64,000 bases of DNA, taken from positions 3,659,001-3,723,000 of the forward strand of contig NZ_JBEPOB010000001.1 of assembly GCF_040546595.1 (NCBI RefSeq), written 5' to 3'. The position numbers and the translations under genes are program-made. Below the pieces are notes generated by a model. That model worked only from the letters and a program-made list of their open reading frames with translations, made no database searches and was not told where the DNA came from. This document shows, piece after piece, positions 29,632-39,411 of the stretch. Position 1 is the first letter of the stretch. Each line of letters opens with the position of its first letter. Source of the DNA: Bosea sp. OAE506 (lineage in GTDB: Bacteria; Pseudomonadota; Alphaproteobacteria; Rhizobiales; Beijerinckiaceae).

Positions 29632-31695
29632 TTACTCCGCCGCCTGCTGCAGCCGGCCGGAGGCCAGCGCCGAACATTCGGCCATCACGGCGGAAGCGCG
29701 CGCGATCGGGTTGGTTTGGTAGAAATCGGCGACCGTCGAGACGAAGCCGGCCTTCTCGGCCTTGCCGCCGAGGTCGGCGAGCGTGCCGAGCCCGGAGGCG
29801 TCCGCCGGATCGAGCCTATCGAGCGCGGCGAAATGCGGATGGGCCGCATAGAGCGCCTTGCGCAGGCCGGCCAGCGAGTCGAAGGGCAGCGTCTTGCCGA
29901 GCGCGGCCGAGAGGGCGCGCAGCACGGCCCAGTCCTCGCGGGCGTCACCCGGCGCGAAGGTGGCGCGCTCGGTCATCTGCACGCGGCCTTCGGTGTTCAC
30001 ATAGGTCGCCGACTTCTCGGTATAGGCGGCACCCGGCAGGATGACGTCGGCGCGATGGGCGCCGCGGTCGCCATGGGTGCCCTGATAGACGACAAAGGCG
30101 CCGGCAGGCACCTCGATCTCGTCGGCGCCGAGCAGGAACAGCACGTCGAGCGCGCCGGGCGCGACCATGCCGGCGACATCGAGGCCGCCCTCACCCGGCA
30201 CGAAGCCGAGATCGAGCCCGCCGACGCGGGCGGCGGCGGTGTGCAGCACGCCGAAACCGTTCCAGCCTTCGCCGACGGCGCCGAGCGCATGGGCGGCCTT
30301 GGCGGCCATAGCCAGGATCGCCTCGCCATCGGGACGGGCCAAAGCGCCCTGCCCGATCAGCAGCATCGGCTTTTGCCGGTTGGCCGGGGCATGATCGACG
30401 AAACCGGCGAGCGTGTCCGGTCCTGCGCCCAGATGAGCGTAGTCATAGGTCAGGTCGACCTTCTCACCGACCAGGCCGAGGGTGAAATCGCCGCGCAGCC
30501 AGCGCTTGCGGATGCGCGCGTTCAGGATCGGCGCTTCCTTGCGGGGATTGGCGCCGATGATCATCAGCGCATCCGCCTCCTCGATCCCGGCGATGCCGGC
30601 GTTGAGGATGTAGCTGGCGCGGCCGAATTTCGGATGCAGCTTGGTGCCGTCCTGCCGGCAATCGAGATTGGCCGATCCGAGCGAGGCGATCAGGCTCTGG
30701 AGCGCGAACATCTCCTCGACCGCCGCGAGATCGCCGGCGATGGCGCCGATCTTCTCCGGCTTGGCCGCCTTCACCTTGCCGGCAATCAGCGCGAAGGCCT
30801 CGTTCCAGGAGGCCGGGCGCAGCGCACCGTTCTGGCGGATATAGGGCCGGTCGAGACGCTGCGTGCGCAGGCCGTCGACGATGTGGCGGGTCTTGTCGGA
30901 GATCCACTCCTCGTTCACCGCCTCGTTGAGGCGGGGCAGGATGCGCATGACCTCCTTGCCGCGGGAATCGACGCGGATGGCCGAGCCGACGGCGTCCATC
31001 ACGTCGATGGACTGCGTCTTGGACAGCTCCCAGGGCCGGGCCTTGTTCTGGTAGGGCTTCGAGGTCAACGCGCCGACCGGGCAGAGATCGACGACATTGC
31101 CCTGGAGCTCCGAGGTCATCGCCTGCTCGAGATAGGTGGTGATCTCCATGTCCTCGCCGCGGCCGATGGCGCCGAGATCGGAGCCGCCCGCGACTTCCGT
31201 GGTGAAGCGGACGCAGCGCGTGCACTGGATGCAGCGCGTCATCGAGGTCTTCACCAGCGGGCCGATATACTTGTCCTCGACCGCGCGCTTGTTCTCGGCA
31301 TAGCGCGAGGTGTCGACGCCATAGGCCATCGCCTGGTCCTGCAGGTCGCACTCGCCGCCCTGGTCGCAGATCGGGCAATCCAGCGGGTGGTTGATGAGGA
31401 GGAACTCCATCACCCCCTCGCGCGCCTTCTTGACCATCGGCGACTTGGTCGAGACGACCGGCGGCTCGCCATTGGGGCCGGGGCGCAGATCGCGCACGCC
31501 GATAGCGCACGAGGCCTGCGGCTTGGGCGGCCCGCCCTTCACCTCGACGAGGCACATGCGGCAGTTGCCGGCGATCGAGAGCCGCTCATGGAAGCAGAAG
31601 CGCGGCACTTCGGCGCCCGCCGCCTCACAGGCCTGAAGCACCGTGTATTCGGCGGGTACGTCGACCTCGATGCCGTCGATGATGAGTTTGGTCAT
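29632..31695 (-). CDS. nuoG: NADH-quinone oxidoreductase subunit G
   Basis: A 687-residue peripheral-arm subunit. The N-terminus holds a 2Fe-2S domain (Cys in [18 protein letters not shown]), then the His/Cys3 4Fe-4S motif [18 protein letters not shown] and a further cluster in [10 protein letters not shown]. The rest is a degenerate molybdopterin-oxidoreductase-like domain. It lies 4 bases after nuoF. Confidence 0.97.
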   Translation of the reverse strand: MTKLIIDGIEVDVPAEYTVLQACEAAGAEVPRFCFHERLSIAGNCRMCLVEVKGGPPKPQASCAIGVRDLRPGPNGEPPVVSTKSPMVKKAREGVMEFLLINHPLDCPICDQGGECDLQDQAMAYGVDTSRYAENKRAVEDKYIGPLVKTSMTRCIQCTRCVRFTTEVAGGSDLGAIGRGEDMEITTYLEQAMTSELQGNVVDLCPVGALTSKPYQNKARPWELSKTQSIDVMDAVGSAIRVDSRGKEVMRILPRLNEAVNEEWISDKTRHIVDGLRTQRLDRPYIRQNGALRPASWNEAFALIAGKVKAAKPEKIGAIAGDLAAVEEMFALQSLIASLGSANLDCRQDGTKLHPKFGRASYILNAGIAGIEEADALMIIGANPRKEAPILNARIRKRWLRGDFTLGLVGEKVDLTYDYAHLGAGPDTLAGFVDHAPANRQKPMLLIGQGALARPDGEAILAMAAKAAHALGAVGEGWNGFGVLHTAAARVGGLDLGFVPGEGGLDVAGMVAPGALDVLFLLGADEIEVPAGAFVVYQGTHGDRGAHRADVILPGAAYTEKSATYVNTEGRVQMTERATFAPGDAREDWAVLRALSAALGKTLPFDSLAGLRKALYAAHPHFAALDRLDPADASGLGTLADLGGKAEKAGFVSTVADFYQTNPIARASAVMAECSALASGRLQQAAE

Positions 31696-31699
31696 GCTC

Positions 31700-33004
<1,305 letters not shown>

Positions 33005-33014
33005 CGTCTTGACC

Positions 33015-33989
33015 TCACTTCACCGGCTTGTCGGCGGGCGCGCCGGCCGATTTGGCCGACTCCGCGGCTGACTTGGCATCGACCTTGCCGCCGGCGGCGG
33101 GGGTATCGTTGGCGGCCCCGCTGGGCTGGCCCGGCTCGGACGGCTTGGGGCGCCCGGGTGCGGCCGTCTCGGTCGCCGGCTTCGTCGCAGCTGCGGGCGT
33201 CGCGTCGGTCTTTGGGGCGTCTGCCTTGGGAGCGTCAGGCTTGGGCGCATCCGTCTTGGGTGCCTCGGCCTTCTTGGCCTCCGCCTCGGCCGCGGCCTTG
33301 GCGGCGGCGGCTTCGGCCGCGGCCTTGCGCTGCTCGGTGACGCGCTTCTGCCAATCGCCGGCGCCGATCACCGTGCCGTCATAAAGGGCCGGGTCCTTCA
33401 GGGTCTCGCCGCCGCCGAGCGGCTCCGAGCCCGAGCGGCCGTTCTGCGGGCCGGGCTTCGTCGGCCGGCCGTGGCGGAGATCCTCCAGCAGCGCCTTGAA
33501 GTTCTCGGGCGTCAGATCCTCATAATAGTCGAAGTTGATCTGCGCCATCGGGGCGTTGCAGCAGGCACCGAGGCACTCGACCTCGAGCCAGGAGAGCTTG
33601 CCGTCGGCGCTGACCGTCGATTGCGGGCCGATGACGTCGAGGCAGACCTTCTTCAGGGCCTCCGCGCCGCGCAGCGCGCAGGGCGTGGTGCCGCAGAGCT
33701 GGATGAAGTGCTCGCCGACCGGCTGGAGATTGAACATGGTGTAGAAGGTCGCGACCTCCATCACCCGCATCGGCGCCATGCCGAGCTTGCGCGCGACCGC
33801 CTCGATCGCGGCACGCGGCAGCCAGCCGTCATGCTGTTCCTGCGCCTTCCACAACAGCGGGATCACGGCCGAGGCCTGGCGGCCCTCCGGATATTTGGCG
33901 ATCTGCTGGTCAGCCCAGTTCTCGTTCGCCGCGGTAAAGGCGAAGGAGGTGGGCTGAACCGGATCAGGTGCAAGACGACGGACGGACAT
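33015..33989 (-). CDS. nuoE: NADH-quinone oxidoreductase subunit E with long Ala/Lys/Pro tail
   Basis: A 324-residue thioredoxin-like subunit carrying 2Fe-2S cluster N1a. The four Cys ligands lie in LCGTTPC and [10 protein letters not shown] within the first 160 residues. The remaining part, from about residue 225, is low-complexity ([18 protein letters not shown] and similar), probably disordered. Such tails are common in Hyphomicrobiales NuoE, but this one is long. Confidence 0.95.
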   Translation of the reverse strand: MSVRRLAPDPVQPTSFAFTAANENWADQQIAKYPEGRQASAVIPLLWKAQEQHDGWLPRAAIEAVARKLGMAPMRVMEVATFYTMFNLQPVGEHFIQLCGTTPCALRGAEALKKVCLDVIGPQSTVSADGKLSWLEVECLGACCNAPMAQINFDYYEDLTPENFKALLEDLRHGRPTKPGPQNGRSGSEPLGGGETLKDPALYDGTVIGAGDWQKRVTEQRKAAAEAAAAKAAAEAEAKKAEAPKTDAPKPDAPKADAPKTDATPAAATKPATETAAPGRPKPSEPGQPSGAANDTPAAGGKVDAKSAAESAKSAGAPADKPVK

Positions 33990-33998
33990 TCGGCTTTC

Positions 33999-34283
33999 TC
34001 AACCCTGGCAATGGCTTCGATAGTGAGCGGCGGCACGCGGCAGAGCCGGCGCACAACGCCCATAGTTCGGATCCTGGCCGCCGCAGCTGCAGCTGAACAC
34101 CGGATCCGTGCAACGGCGGACATAAATCCAGGAGCACCAGCTCACATATCCCGGCTGATCCTTGGCGACATAGCGAAACCCGGCCTTTTCAAGCTGCTGA
34201 TAGGTCGGACGGGTCTGCGCGGACGCGGCTTCAACCGCCAACGCGCACCCGACCAGACCGATCAAGGCAGCGGCCAACCTCAC
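33999..34283 (-). CDS. Small secreted Cys-rich protein embedded in nuo operon
   Basis: A 94-residue protein with a signal peptide ([21 protein letters not shown]) and a short mature part with six Cys, including [11 protein letters not shown] and FSCSCGG. It starts at a GTG that overlaps the nuoD stop by four bases (GTGA), and nuoE follows 9 bases downstream, so it belongs to the operon. No family is recognised. Six Cys in about 70 mature residues suggest disulfides or metal binding in the periplasm. Confidence 0.65.
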   Translation of the reverse strand: MRLAAALIGLVGCALAVEAASAQTRPTYQQLEKAGFRYVAKDQPGYVSWCSWIYVRRCTDPVFSCSCGGQDPNYGRCAPALPRAAAHYRSHCQG

Positions 34284-35471
34284 CGATCGACCTCCCCGAA
34301 GACGATGTCGAGCGAGCCCAGGATCGCGGACACGTCCGCCAGCATGTGCTTGCGGCACATGAAGTCCATGGCCTGGAGATGGGCGAAGCCCGGCGCCTTG
34401 ATCTTGACGCGGTAGGGCTTGTTGGTGCCGTCGGCGACGAGATAGACGCCGAATTCGCCCTTCGGCGCCTCGACGGCCGCATAGACCTCGCCCTCGGGCA
34501 CCTTGAAGCCCTCGGTGTAGAGCTTGAAGTGGTGGATCAGCGCTTCCATCGAGCGCTTCATCTCGCCGCGCTTGGGCGGGACCATCTTGCCGTCGAGCGC
34601 CGAGATCCGGCCGCCGCCATCGGCCGAGAGCAGCTTCTCGCAGCACTGCTTCATGATGCGAACCGACTGGCGCATCTCTTCCATGCGGATGCAGTAGCGG
34701 TCGTAGCAGTCGCCGTTCTTGCCGATCGGGATGTCGAAATCCATCTCGGCATAGCACTCATAGGGCTGCGACTTGCGCAGGTCCCAGGCGGCGCCGGAGC
34801 CGCGGACCATCACGCCCGAGAAGCCCCATTTCCAGCAGGTCTCGAGATCGACGACGCCGATATCGACATTGCGCTGCTTGAAGATGCGGTTGTCGGTGAG
34901 CAGCCCCTCGAGATCGTCGCAGATCTGGAGGAACGGGTCGCACCATTCGGCGATGTCATGGATCAGCGAGGGCGGCAGATCCTGGTGAACGCCACCGGGC
35001 CGTGAAATAGGCGGCGTGCATGCGCGCGCCCGAGGCACGCTCATAGAACACCATCAGCTTCTCGCGCTCCTCGAAGCCCCAGAGCGGGGGTGTCAGCGCG
35101 CCGACGTCCATCGCCTGCGTGGTGACGTTGAGGAGGTGGGAAAGGATGCGGCCGATCTCGGAATAGAGCACGCGGATAAGCTGGCCGCGGCGCGGGACGG
35201 TGACGCCCATCAGCTTCTCGACGGCCAGGCAGTAGGCGTGCTCCTGGTTCATCGGCGCGACATAATCGAGCCGGTCGAAATAGGGCAGCGCCTGGAGATA
35301 GGTCTTGGCCTCGATCAGCTTTTCGGTGCCGCGATGCAGCAGGCCGATATGGGGATCGACACGCTCGACGATCTCGCCGTCGAGCTCCAGCACGAGACGC
35401 AGCACGCCGTGCGCTGCCGGATGCTGCGGCCCGAAGTTGATCGAGAAGTTCCGGATGTTGTGTTCGGTCAT
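34280..35471 (-). pseudogene. nuoD: NADH-quinone oxidoreductase subunit D, broken by a one-base insertion
   Basis: The quinone-site subunit of complex I. The first frame (35471 down) begins [20 protein letters not shown] and runs through [14 protein letters not shown]. The rest, from [12 protein letters not shown] to IVFGEVDR, continues in another frame to 34280. Removing one base (T at 35004 on the plus strand, an extra A in the coding strand) restores a 396-residue protein of normal length. It could be a sequencing error, since the remainder looks fully conserved and the surrounding operon is intact. Confidence 0.9.
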
Positions 35472-35483
35472 GTCCGGCTCCGA

Positions 35484-36092
35484 TCAGACCGTCTTCGCCT
35501 TCTCGTCACCGGGCAGGACGTAATCCGTCCCTTCCCAGGGCGAGAGGAAGTCGAAGTTGCGGAATTCCTGGTTGAGCTTCACCGGCTCGTAGACGACGCG
35601 CTTCTGCTCGTCGTCGTAACGGACCTCGACATAGCCGGTCAGCGGGAAGTCCTTGCGCAGCGGATAGCCCTCGAAGCCGTAGTCGGTGAGGATGCGGCGC
35701 AAATCGGGATGGCCCGAGAACAGGATGCCGTAGAAGTCGTAGGCCTCGCGCTCGTACCAGTTGGCGGCCGGGAAGACCTCGATGATCGAGGGCACCGGGG
35801 TGGCCTCGTCGGTCTGGACCTTCACGCGGATGCGACGGTTCGAATAGGGCGCCAGCAGATGGTAGACGACGTCGAAGCGATTCTCGCGGCCCGGATAATC
35901 GGCCCCGGCGATGTCGGTGAAGTTGACGAAGCGGAAGCGGCGATCGCCGTACAGCGTCTTCATCACCGCGACGATCGAGGCTGCCTCGACATGGATCGTC
36001 AGTTCGTCGAAGGCGACGACCGCCTCGGTGACCGCGCCCGGCAGCGCCGCCTTGATCTCTTCGCCGAGTTGTACGAGCGCTTCGCTCATCAT
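35484..36092 (-). CDS. nuoC: NADH-quinone oxidoreductase subunit C
   Basis: A 202-residue peripheral-arm subunit, separate from NuoD here. The family signature [21 protein letters not shown] is clear near residue 115. Length is usual for alphaproteobacteria. nuoD follows after 12 bases; a repeat lies between nuoB and nuoC. Confidence 0.97.
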   Translation of the reverse strand: MMSEALVQLGEEIKAALPGAVTEAVVAFDELTIHVEAASIVAVMKTLYGDRRFRFVNFTDIAGADYPGRENRFDVVYHLLAPYSNRRIRVKVQTDEATPVPSIIEVFPAANWYEREAYDFYGILFSGHPDLRRILTDYGFEGYPLRKDFPLTGYVEVRYDDEQKRVVYEPVKLNQEFRNFDFLSPWEGTDYVLPGDEKAKTV

Positions 36093-36115
36093 CTCACCTT
36101 CGTTGCCCCATCTGC

Positions 36116-36144
36116 GTCATGACCGGGCTCGACCCGGCCATCTC
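36116..36144. repeat. Short palindromic repeat between nuoB and nuoC
   Basis: The sequence GTCATGACCGGGCTCGACCC followed by GGCCATCTC belongs to the same family as the hairpins near 12104 and 21538. It sits in a 139-base nuoB-nuoC spacer. As an RNA hairpin it could affect processing of the nuo transcript; that is inference. Confidence 0.65.
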
Positions 36145-36231
36145 ATGCAGGATTGGGCCCAATCCCTGTCGTGTCCGGCACCGGTTCGTCGAAAGAAGGC
36201 CGGATCAGGCCCGACCTCGACGAAAAACGGC

Positions 36232-36816
36232 CTAGCGCTCGATCGTGCCCGTGCGCCGGATCTTCTTCTGCAGCAGCAGCACGCCGTAGAGCAGCGCCTC
36301 CGCCGTCGGCGGGCACCCCGGCACGTAGATGTCGATCGGCACGATGCGGTCGCAGCCGCGCACCACCGAGTAGCTGTAGTGGTAGTAGCCGCCGCCATTG
36401 GCGCAGGAGCCCATCGAGATGACGTAGCGCGGCTCCGGCATCTGGTCGTAGACCTTGCGCAGCGCCGGGGCCATCTTGTTGGTCAGCGTGCCCGCGACGA
36501 TCATCACGTCCGACTGGCGCGGCGAGGCGCGCGGCGCGAAGCCGAAGCGCTCGACATCGTAGCGCGGCATCGAGAGCTGCATCATCTCGACGGCGCAGCA
36601 GGCGAGGCCGAAGGTCATCCACATCAGCGAGCCGGTGCGCGACCAGTTGATCAGGTCGTCGGTGGCGGTGACGAGGAAGCCCTTGTCGGCGAGCTCGCTG
36701 TTGATCGCGGTGAAGAACGGGTCACGCTGGCCGACGGGCAGGCCGTCGGGGCCGAGCAGGCCCTTGGGCGCAGGCGCGACGAGCGGGTCCCCGCGGTCGA
36801 TCGCTGTTGTTGCCAT
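36232..36816 (-). CDS. nuoB: NADH-quinone oxidoreductase subunit B
   Basis: A 194-residue subunit binding the terminal 4Fe-4S cluster N2 that reduces quinone. The four Cys ligands are in [19 protein letters not shown] and VPGCPPT. I chose the ATG at 36816 (MATTAIDRG), preceded by CGAGGATACGAG; the frame is open upstream but without similarity. Confidence 0.96.
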   Translation of the reverse strand: MATTAIDRGDPLVAPAPKGLLGPDGLPVGQRDPFFTAINSELADKGFLVTATDDLINWSRTGSLMWMTFGLACCAVEMMQLSMPRYDVERFGFAPRASPRQSDVMIVAGTLTNKMAPALRKVYDQMPEPRYVISMGSCANGGGYYHYSYSVVRGCDRIVPIDIYVPGCPPTAEALLYGVLLLQKKIRRTGTIER

Positions 36817-36880
36817 TCTCGTATCCTCGTGAACCGTAACCGTCAGATATGCCTCGCGCTTTGCGCGTTCGAGGCGACAG

Positions 36881-37261
36881 TTAGTCCCACTCAAGCGCAC
36901 CCTTGCGCCACTCATAGACGAAGCCGACCGTCAGCACGCCCAGGAAGATCATCATCGACCAGAACCCATACCAGCCGAGCTCGCCGAAAGCGACGGCCCA
37001 GGGGAACAGGAAGGCGACCTCGAGGTCGAAGATGATGAACAGGATCGCCACGAGGTAAAAGCGCACATCGAACTTCATGCGCGCGTCGTCGAAGGCGTTG
37101 AAGCCGCACTCATAGGCCGAGAGCTTCTCGGGGTCCGGCTTCGAATAGGCGATCAGGAAGGGGGCGACCAGCAGGGCCAGGCCGATGAATGCGGAGACGC
37201 CGACGAAGATCACCAGCGGCAGATAGTCGTTCAGGAGCGACGGCACCGGAAGAGCTTGCAT
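36881..37261 (-). CDS. nuoA: NADH-quinone oxidoreductase subunit A
   Basis: A 126-residue membrane subunit with three transmembrane helices, first gene of the nuo locus. Conserved features are [20 protein letters not shown] and the helix [13 protein letters not shown] with its buried acidic residues. The operon promoter should lie in 37262-37544, shared divergently with the next gene. Confidence 0.97.
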   Translation of the reverse strand: MQALPVPSLLNDYLPLVIFVGVSAFIGLALLVAPFLIAYSKPDPEKLSAYECGFNAFDDARMKFDVRFYLVAILFIIFDLEVAFLFPWAVAFGELGWYGFWSMMIFLGVLTVGFVYEWRKGALEWD

Positions 37262-37544
37262 GGACGATCCCGCCTCGAAACGGACGCGGCACCGCGCCGC
37301 CGCTGTCGATTAGACCTTGCTTTAGAATGAAGCAAGACTCTGCCGCGCCGCAGCATCGCGCAGCAGGGTTGATTCCGGCGCAAGAGTCGAGATTTGTGCC
37401 GTTGCTCCCGCGGCCGTCGGGCGCAACCGCCCGAATTTCGCCGCAGAAACGCGGCTTCCCGCTAGCCGCATACGCTGCGACACGACACACTCGCGTCGAA
37501 TCGATTCACCCGCGTTCCACCGCGACGTCCAAGGAGAGGCGCCC
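37262..37544. promoter_or_regulatory. Divergent intergenic region nuoA / HdeA-like gene
   Basis: About 280 bases between divergent genes, expected to hold the nuo operon promoter (minus) and the promoter of the small exported protein (plus). I could not identify convincing -35/-10 boxes. AAGGAGAG near 37530 is the ribosome-binding site of the plus-strand gene. Confidence 0.4.
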
Positions 37545-37859
37545 ATGCCCGCGCATGTCCGGTCCCTGCTGGCGGCCCCCCTGCTCCTCATTGCGGGGCT
37601 GCAGATCGCGCAGGCGGAAGCGCTCGACCTGTCGCGGGCGAGCTGCGCCGACTTCGTCTCGATGAACGAGAACGACCGCACCCAGCTCTCGCTCTGGCTC
37701 GCCGGCTACTTCGCCGGCAGCGCGATGCGCCCCCTGCTGGATACCGACAAGGTCACGGCCGCGCCCGCCGCGCTGGCGGAGCTCTGCGCCAAGTCCCCGC
37801 AGCTCGCCCTCGTCGGGGCCGAGACGCGGGCCGTCTTCATCCCCGCGCCGACGCCCTGA
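37545..37859 (+). CDS. HdeA/HdeB family small exported protein
   Basis: A 104-residue protein with a signal peptide (SLLAAPLLLIAGLQIAQAEA). The mature part has the two Cys of the family (SCADFV and ELCAKS) and the helix LSLWLAGYFAG, as in HdeA-like acid-stress chaperones. Cleavage would leave about 80 residues, a typical size. Function as an acid-activated chaperone is family knowledge, not shown here. AAGGAGAG precedes the ATG. Confidence 0.72.
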   Translation: MPAHVRSLLAAPLLLIAGLQIAQAEALDLSRASCADFVSMNENDRTQLSLWLAGYFAGSAMRPLLDTDKVTAAPAALAELCAKSPQLALVGAETRAVFIPAPTP

Positions 37860-37864
37860 CCTTC

Positions 37865-38494
37865 ATGGTTCGACGCTTTCCGATCGCGCCGGCCCTGGCG
37901 CTGGTGCTTGCCTGCGCGCCCTTCGCTGCGGCTTTCGCGCAGCAGGACGGCCAGATGATGCGCGCGCCGCTGCCGCCGCAGCGCCCCTTCGACCTCGATC
38001 TGCCGGGCAGCCCGGCCCTGCCGCCGATCATCGTGCCGCCCCCCAGCCAGGCTGCCGACGCCCCCACGCCCGCCGCGAACGCGCCGATGGCGAGCGAACC
38101 GGACGAGGACCAGGGCCCGGAATGGCCGCAGCTGACACCCGGCCAGAAGGCCGGCGCCGAGCCCGCCTTCGACCCCAACGAGAAACCCGACCGTCCGGGC
38201 ATCTCGACCGATCCGGGCACGTCGATCGCCTGCCTGCCGCAGCGGCTGAAGCTGATCCTGAACAAGATCTCGGACAAATACGGGGCGGTGAAGGTGACCT
38301 CGACCTGGCGCCCGCCCTGGCGGGCGCGACGCGGCTCCTATCACAAGCGCTGCGAGGCGATGGATTTCCGGGTGCCAGGGGTCAGGCCGAGGACGGTCAT
38401 CGAATGGGTCCGGACCTTGCCCGAGGTCGGCGGGCACAAGGTCTACTGGAACGGCATCCTGCACGTCGACACCGGGCCGCGCCGGCCCTGGTGA
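37865..38494 (+). CDS. YcbK/M15-like peptidase domain protein, exported
   Basis: A 209-residue exported protein: signal peptide (PALALVLACAPFAAAFAQQ), a Pro/Ala-rich linker (residues 30-105), then a C-terminal domain with the zinc-peptidase pattern of the M15/DUF882 group. The ligands visible are His and Asp in SYHKRCEAMDFRV and His in LHVDTGPRRPW. YcbK-like proteins act on peptidoglycan. It follows the HdeA-like gene by 5 bases, so the two are probably cotranscribed. Confidence 0.78.
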   Translation: MVRRFPIAPALALVLACAPFAAAFAQQDGQMMRAPLPPQRPFDLDLPGSPALPPIIVPPPSQAADAPTPAANAPMASEPDEDQGPEWPQLTPGQKAGAEPAFDPNEKPDRPGISTDPGTSIACLPQRLKLILNKISDKYGAVKVTSTWRPPWRARRGSYHKRCEAMDFRVPGVRPRTVIEWVRTLPEVGGHKVYWNGILHVDTGPRRPW

Positions 38495-38497
38495 GGC

Positions 38498-39268
38498 TCA
38501 CTCCGGCGCGCGCTCCATGCCCTTCTCGGCAAGGATGCGGCGGGCGGCGTCGCCCTGCAGAAAGGCGAGGAAGGCCTTCGCCGGAGCCGAGCCGGCCGCA
38601 TTGGTCGCCAGTCCGCCGGTGTAGACGGTGTAGCTCTGGATCTCGGCGGGCAGCGGCCCAACCAGCACCGCACCGGGAACGGCGAGGATCTCGCTGATCT
38701 GGTGGATGGCGAGATCGGCCTCGCCGGTGACGAGCCGCTGGGCGACGAGGCCGCCCGGGACAAGGACCGCCTTGGCCCTGATCGGCTCGGCGATGCCCAT
38801 GGTCTCGAGCAGCTTCGAGAAGTAGATGCCGCTGGAGCCGCCGGCGGCCGGGTCGATATAGGCGACCTTGCGGGCCTCCAGCAGCGCCGTCTTGAAAGCC
38901 GCCACGGTGGCGACGTCGGGACGCGGCGCGCCCTCCTGCACGGCGACGCCGACCGAGGTGCGCGCCAGATTGACCGGCGTGCCGGCCGCGATCCTGCCGC
39001 CGCCGACGAGTTCCTTCACGGCGGCCGGTGTCAGCACCGCGACATCGAAGGCCTCGCCCCCGCCGATGCGGCGCAGCAGCGCGCCCGCCGTGTCGTTGTC
39101 GATGACGAGCTTGTGGCCGGTGCTCTTCTCGAATTCCGGGGCGACCGCGGTCACGATCGGCTTGAAGGCTCCCGCCGTCAGGACCTTGATCTCGTCGGCC
39201 GATGCCGGCGCGGCGAGGCAGGACAACAGGCCGGCGACGGCCCAAGCGACGGCAGAACCAAGGCGCAT
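38498..39268 (-). CDS. ModA-like ABC substrate-binding protein
   Basis: A 256-residue periplasmic binding protein with a signal peptide (VAWAVAGLLSCLAAPASA). It shows extracellular-solute-binding features such as KVLTAGAFKPIVTAVAPEF and a ligand-site AAGGSSGIYF. It resembles the molybdate-binding family, but no permease or ATPase is near, so the ligand is open. The ATG at 39268 has GGGGAG upstream. It converges with the M15-like gene, only 3 bases apart. Confidence 0.8.
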   Translation of the reverse strand: MRLGSAVAWAVAGLLSCLAAPASADEIKVLTAGAFKPIVTAVAPEFEKSTGHKLVIDNDTAGALLRRIGGGEAFDVAVLTPAAVKELVGGGRIAAGTPVNLARTSVGVAVQEGAPRPDVATVAAFKTALLEARKVAYIDPAAGGSSGIYFSKLLETMGIAEPIRAKAVLVPGGLVAQRLVTGEADLAIHQISEILAVPGAVLVGPLPAEIQSYTVYTGGLATNAAGSAPAKAFLAFLQGDAARRILAEKGMERAPE

Positions 39269-39411
39269 AACAAACTCCCCTGCCCGAACGACCGGGCCCC
39301 GCATCAAGGGGTTCAGGACTAGGGGCTTGGCGTGACCCCGGCAACGGGCCGGAGGCCGGCGCTGCGCGCTCGCCCGATCACAGCCTGGTGAGTTGACGAG
39401 CGAGGCCGCGC

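Noticed and set aside
34956..35044. Programmed frameshift in nuoD
   Set aside because: No slippery heptamer, stimulatory structure or family precedent; a one-base insertion or sequence error is simpler.
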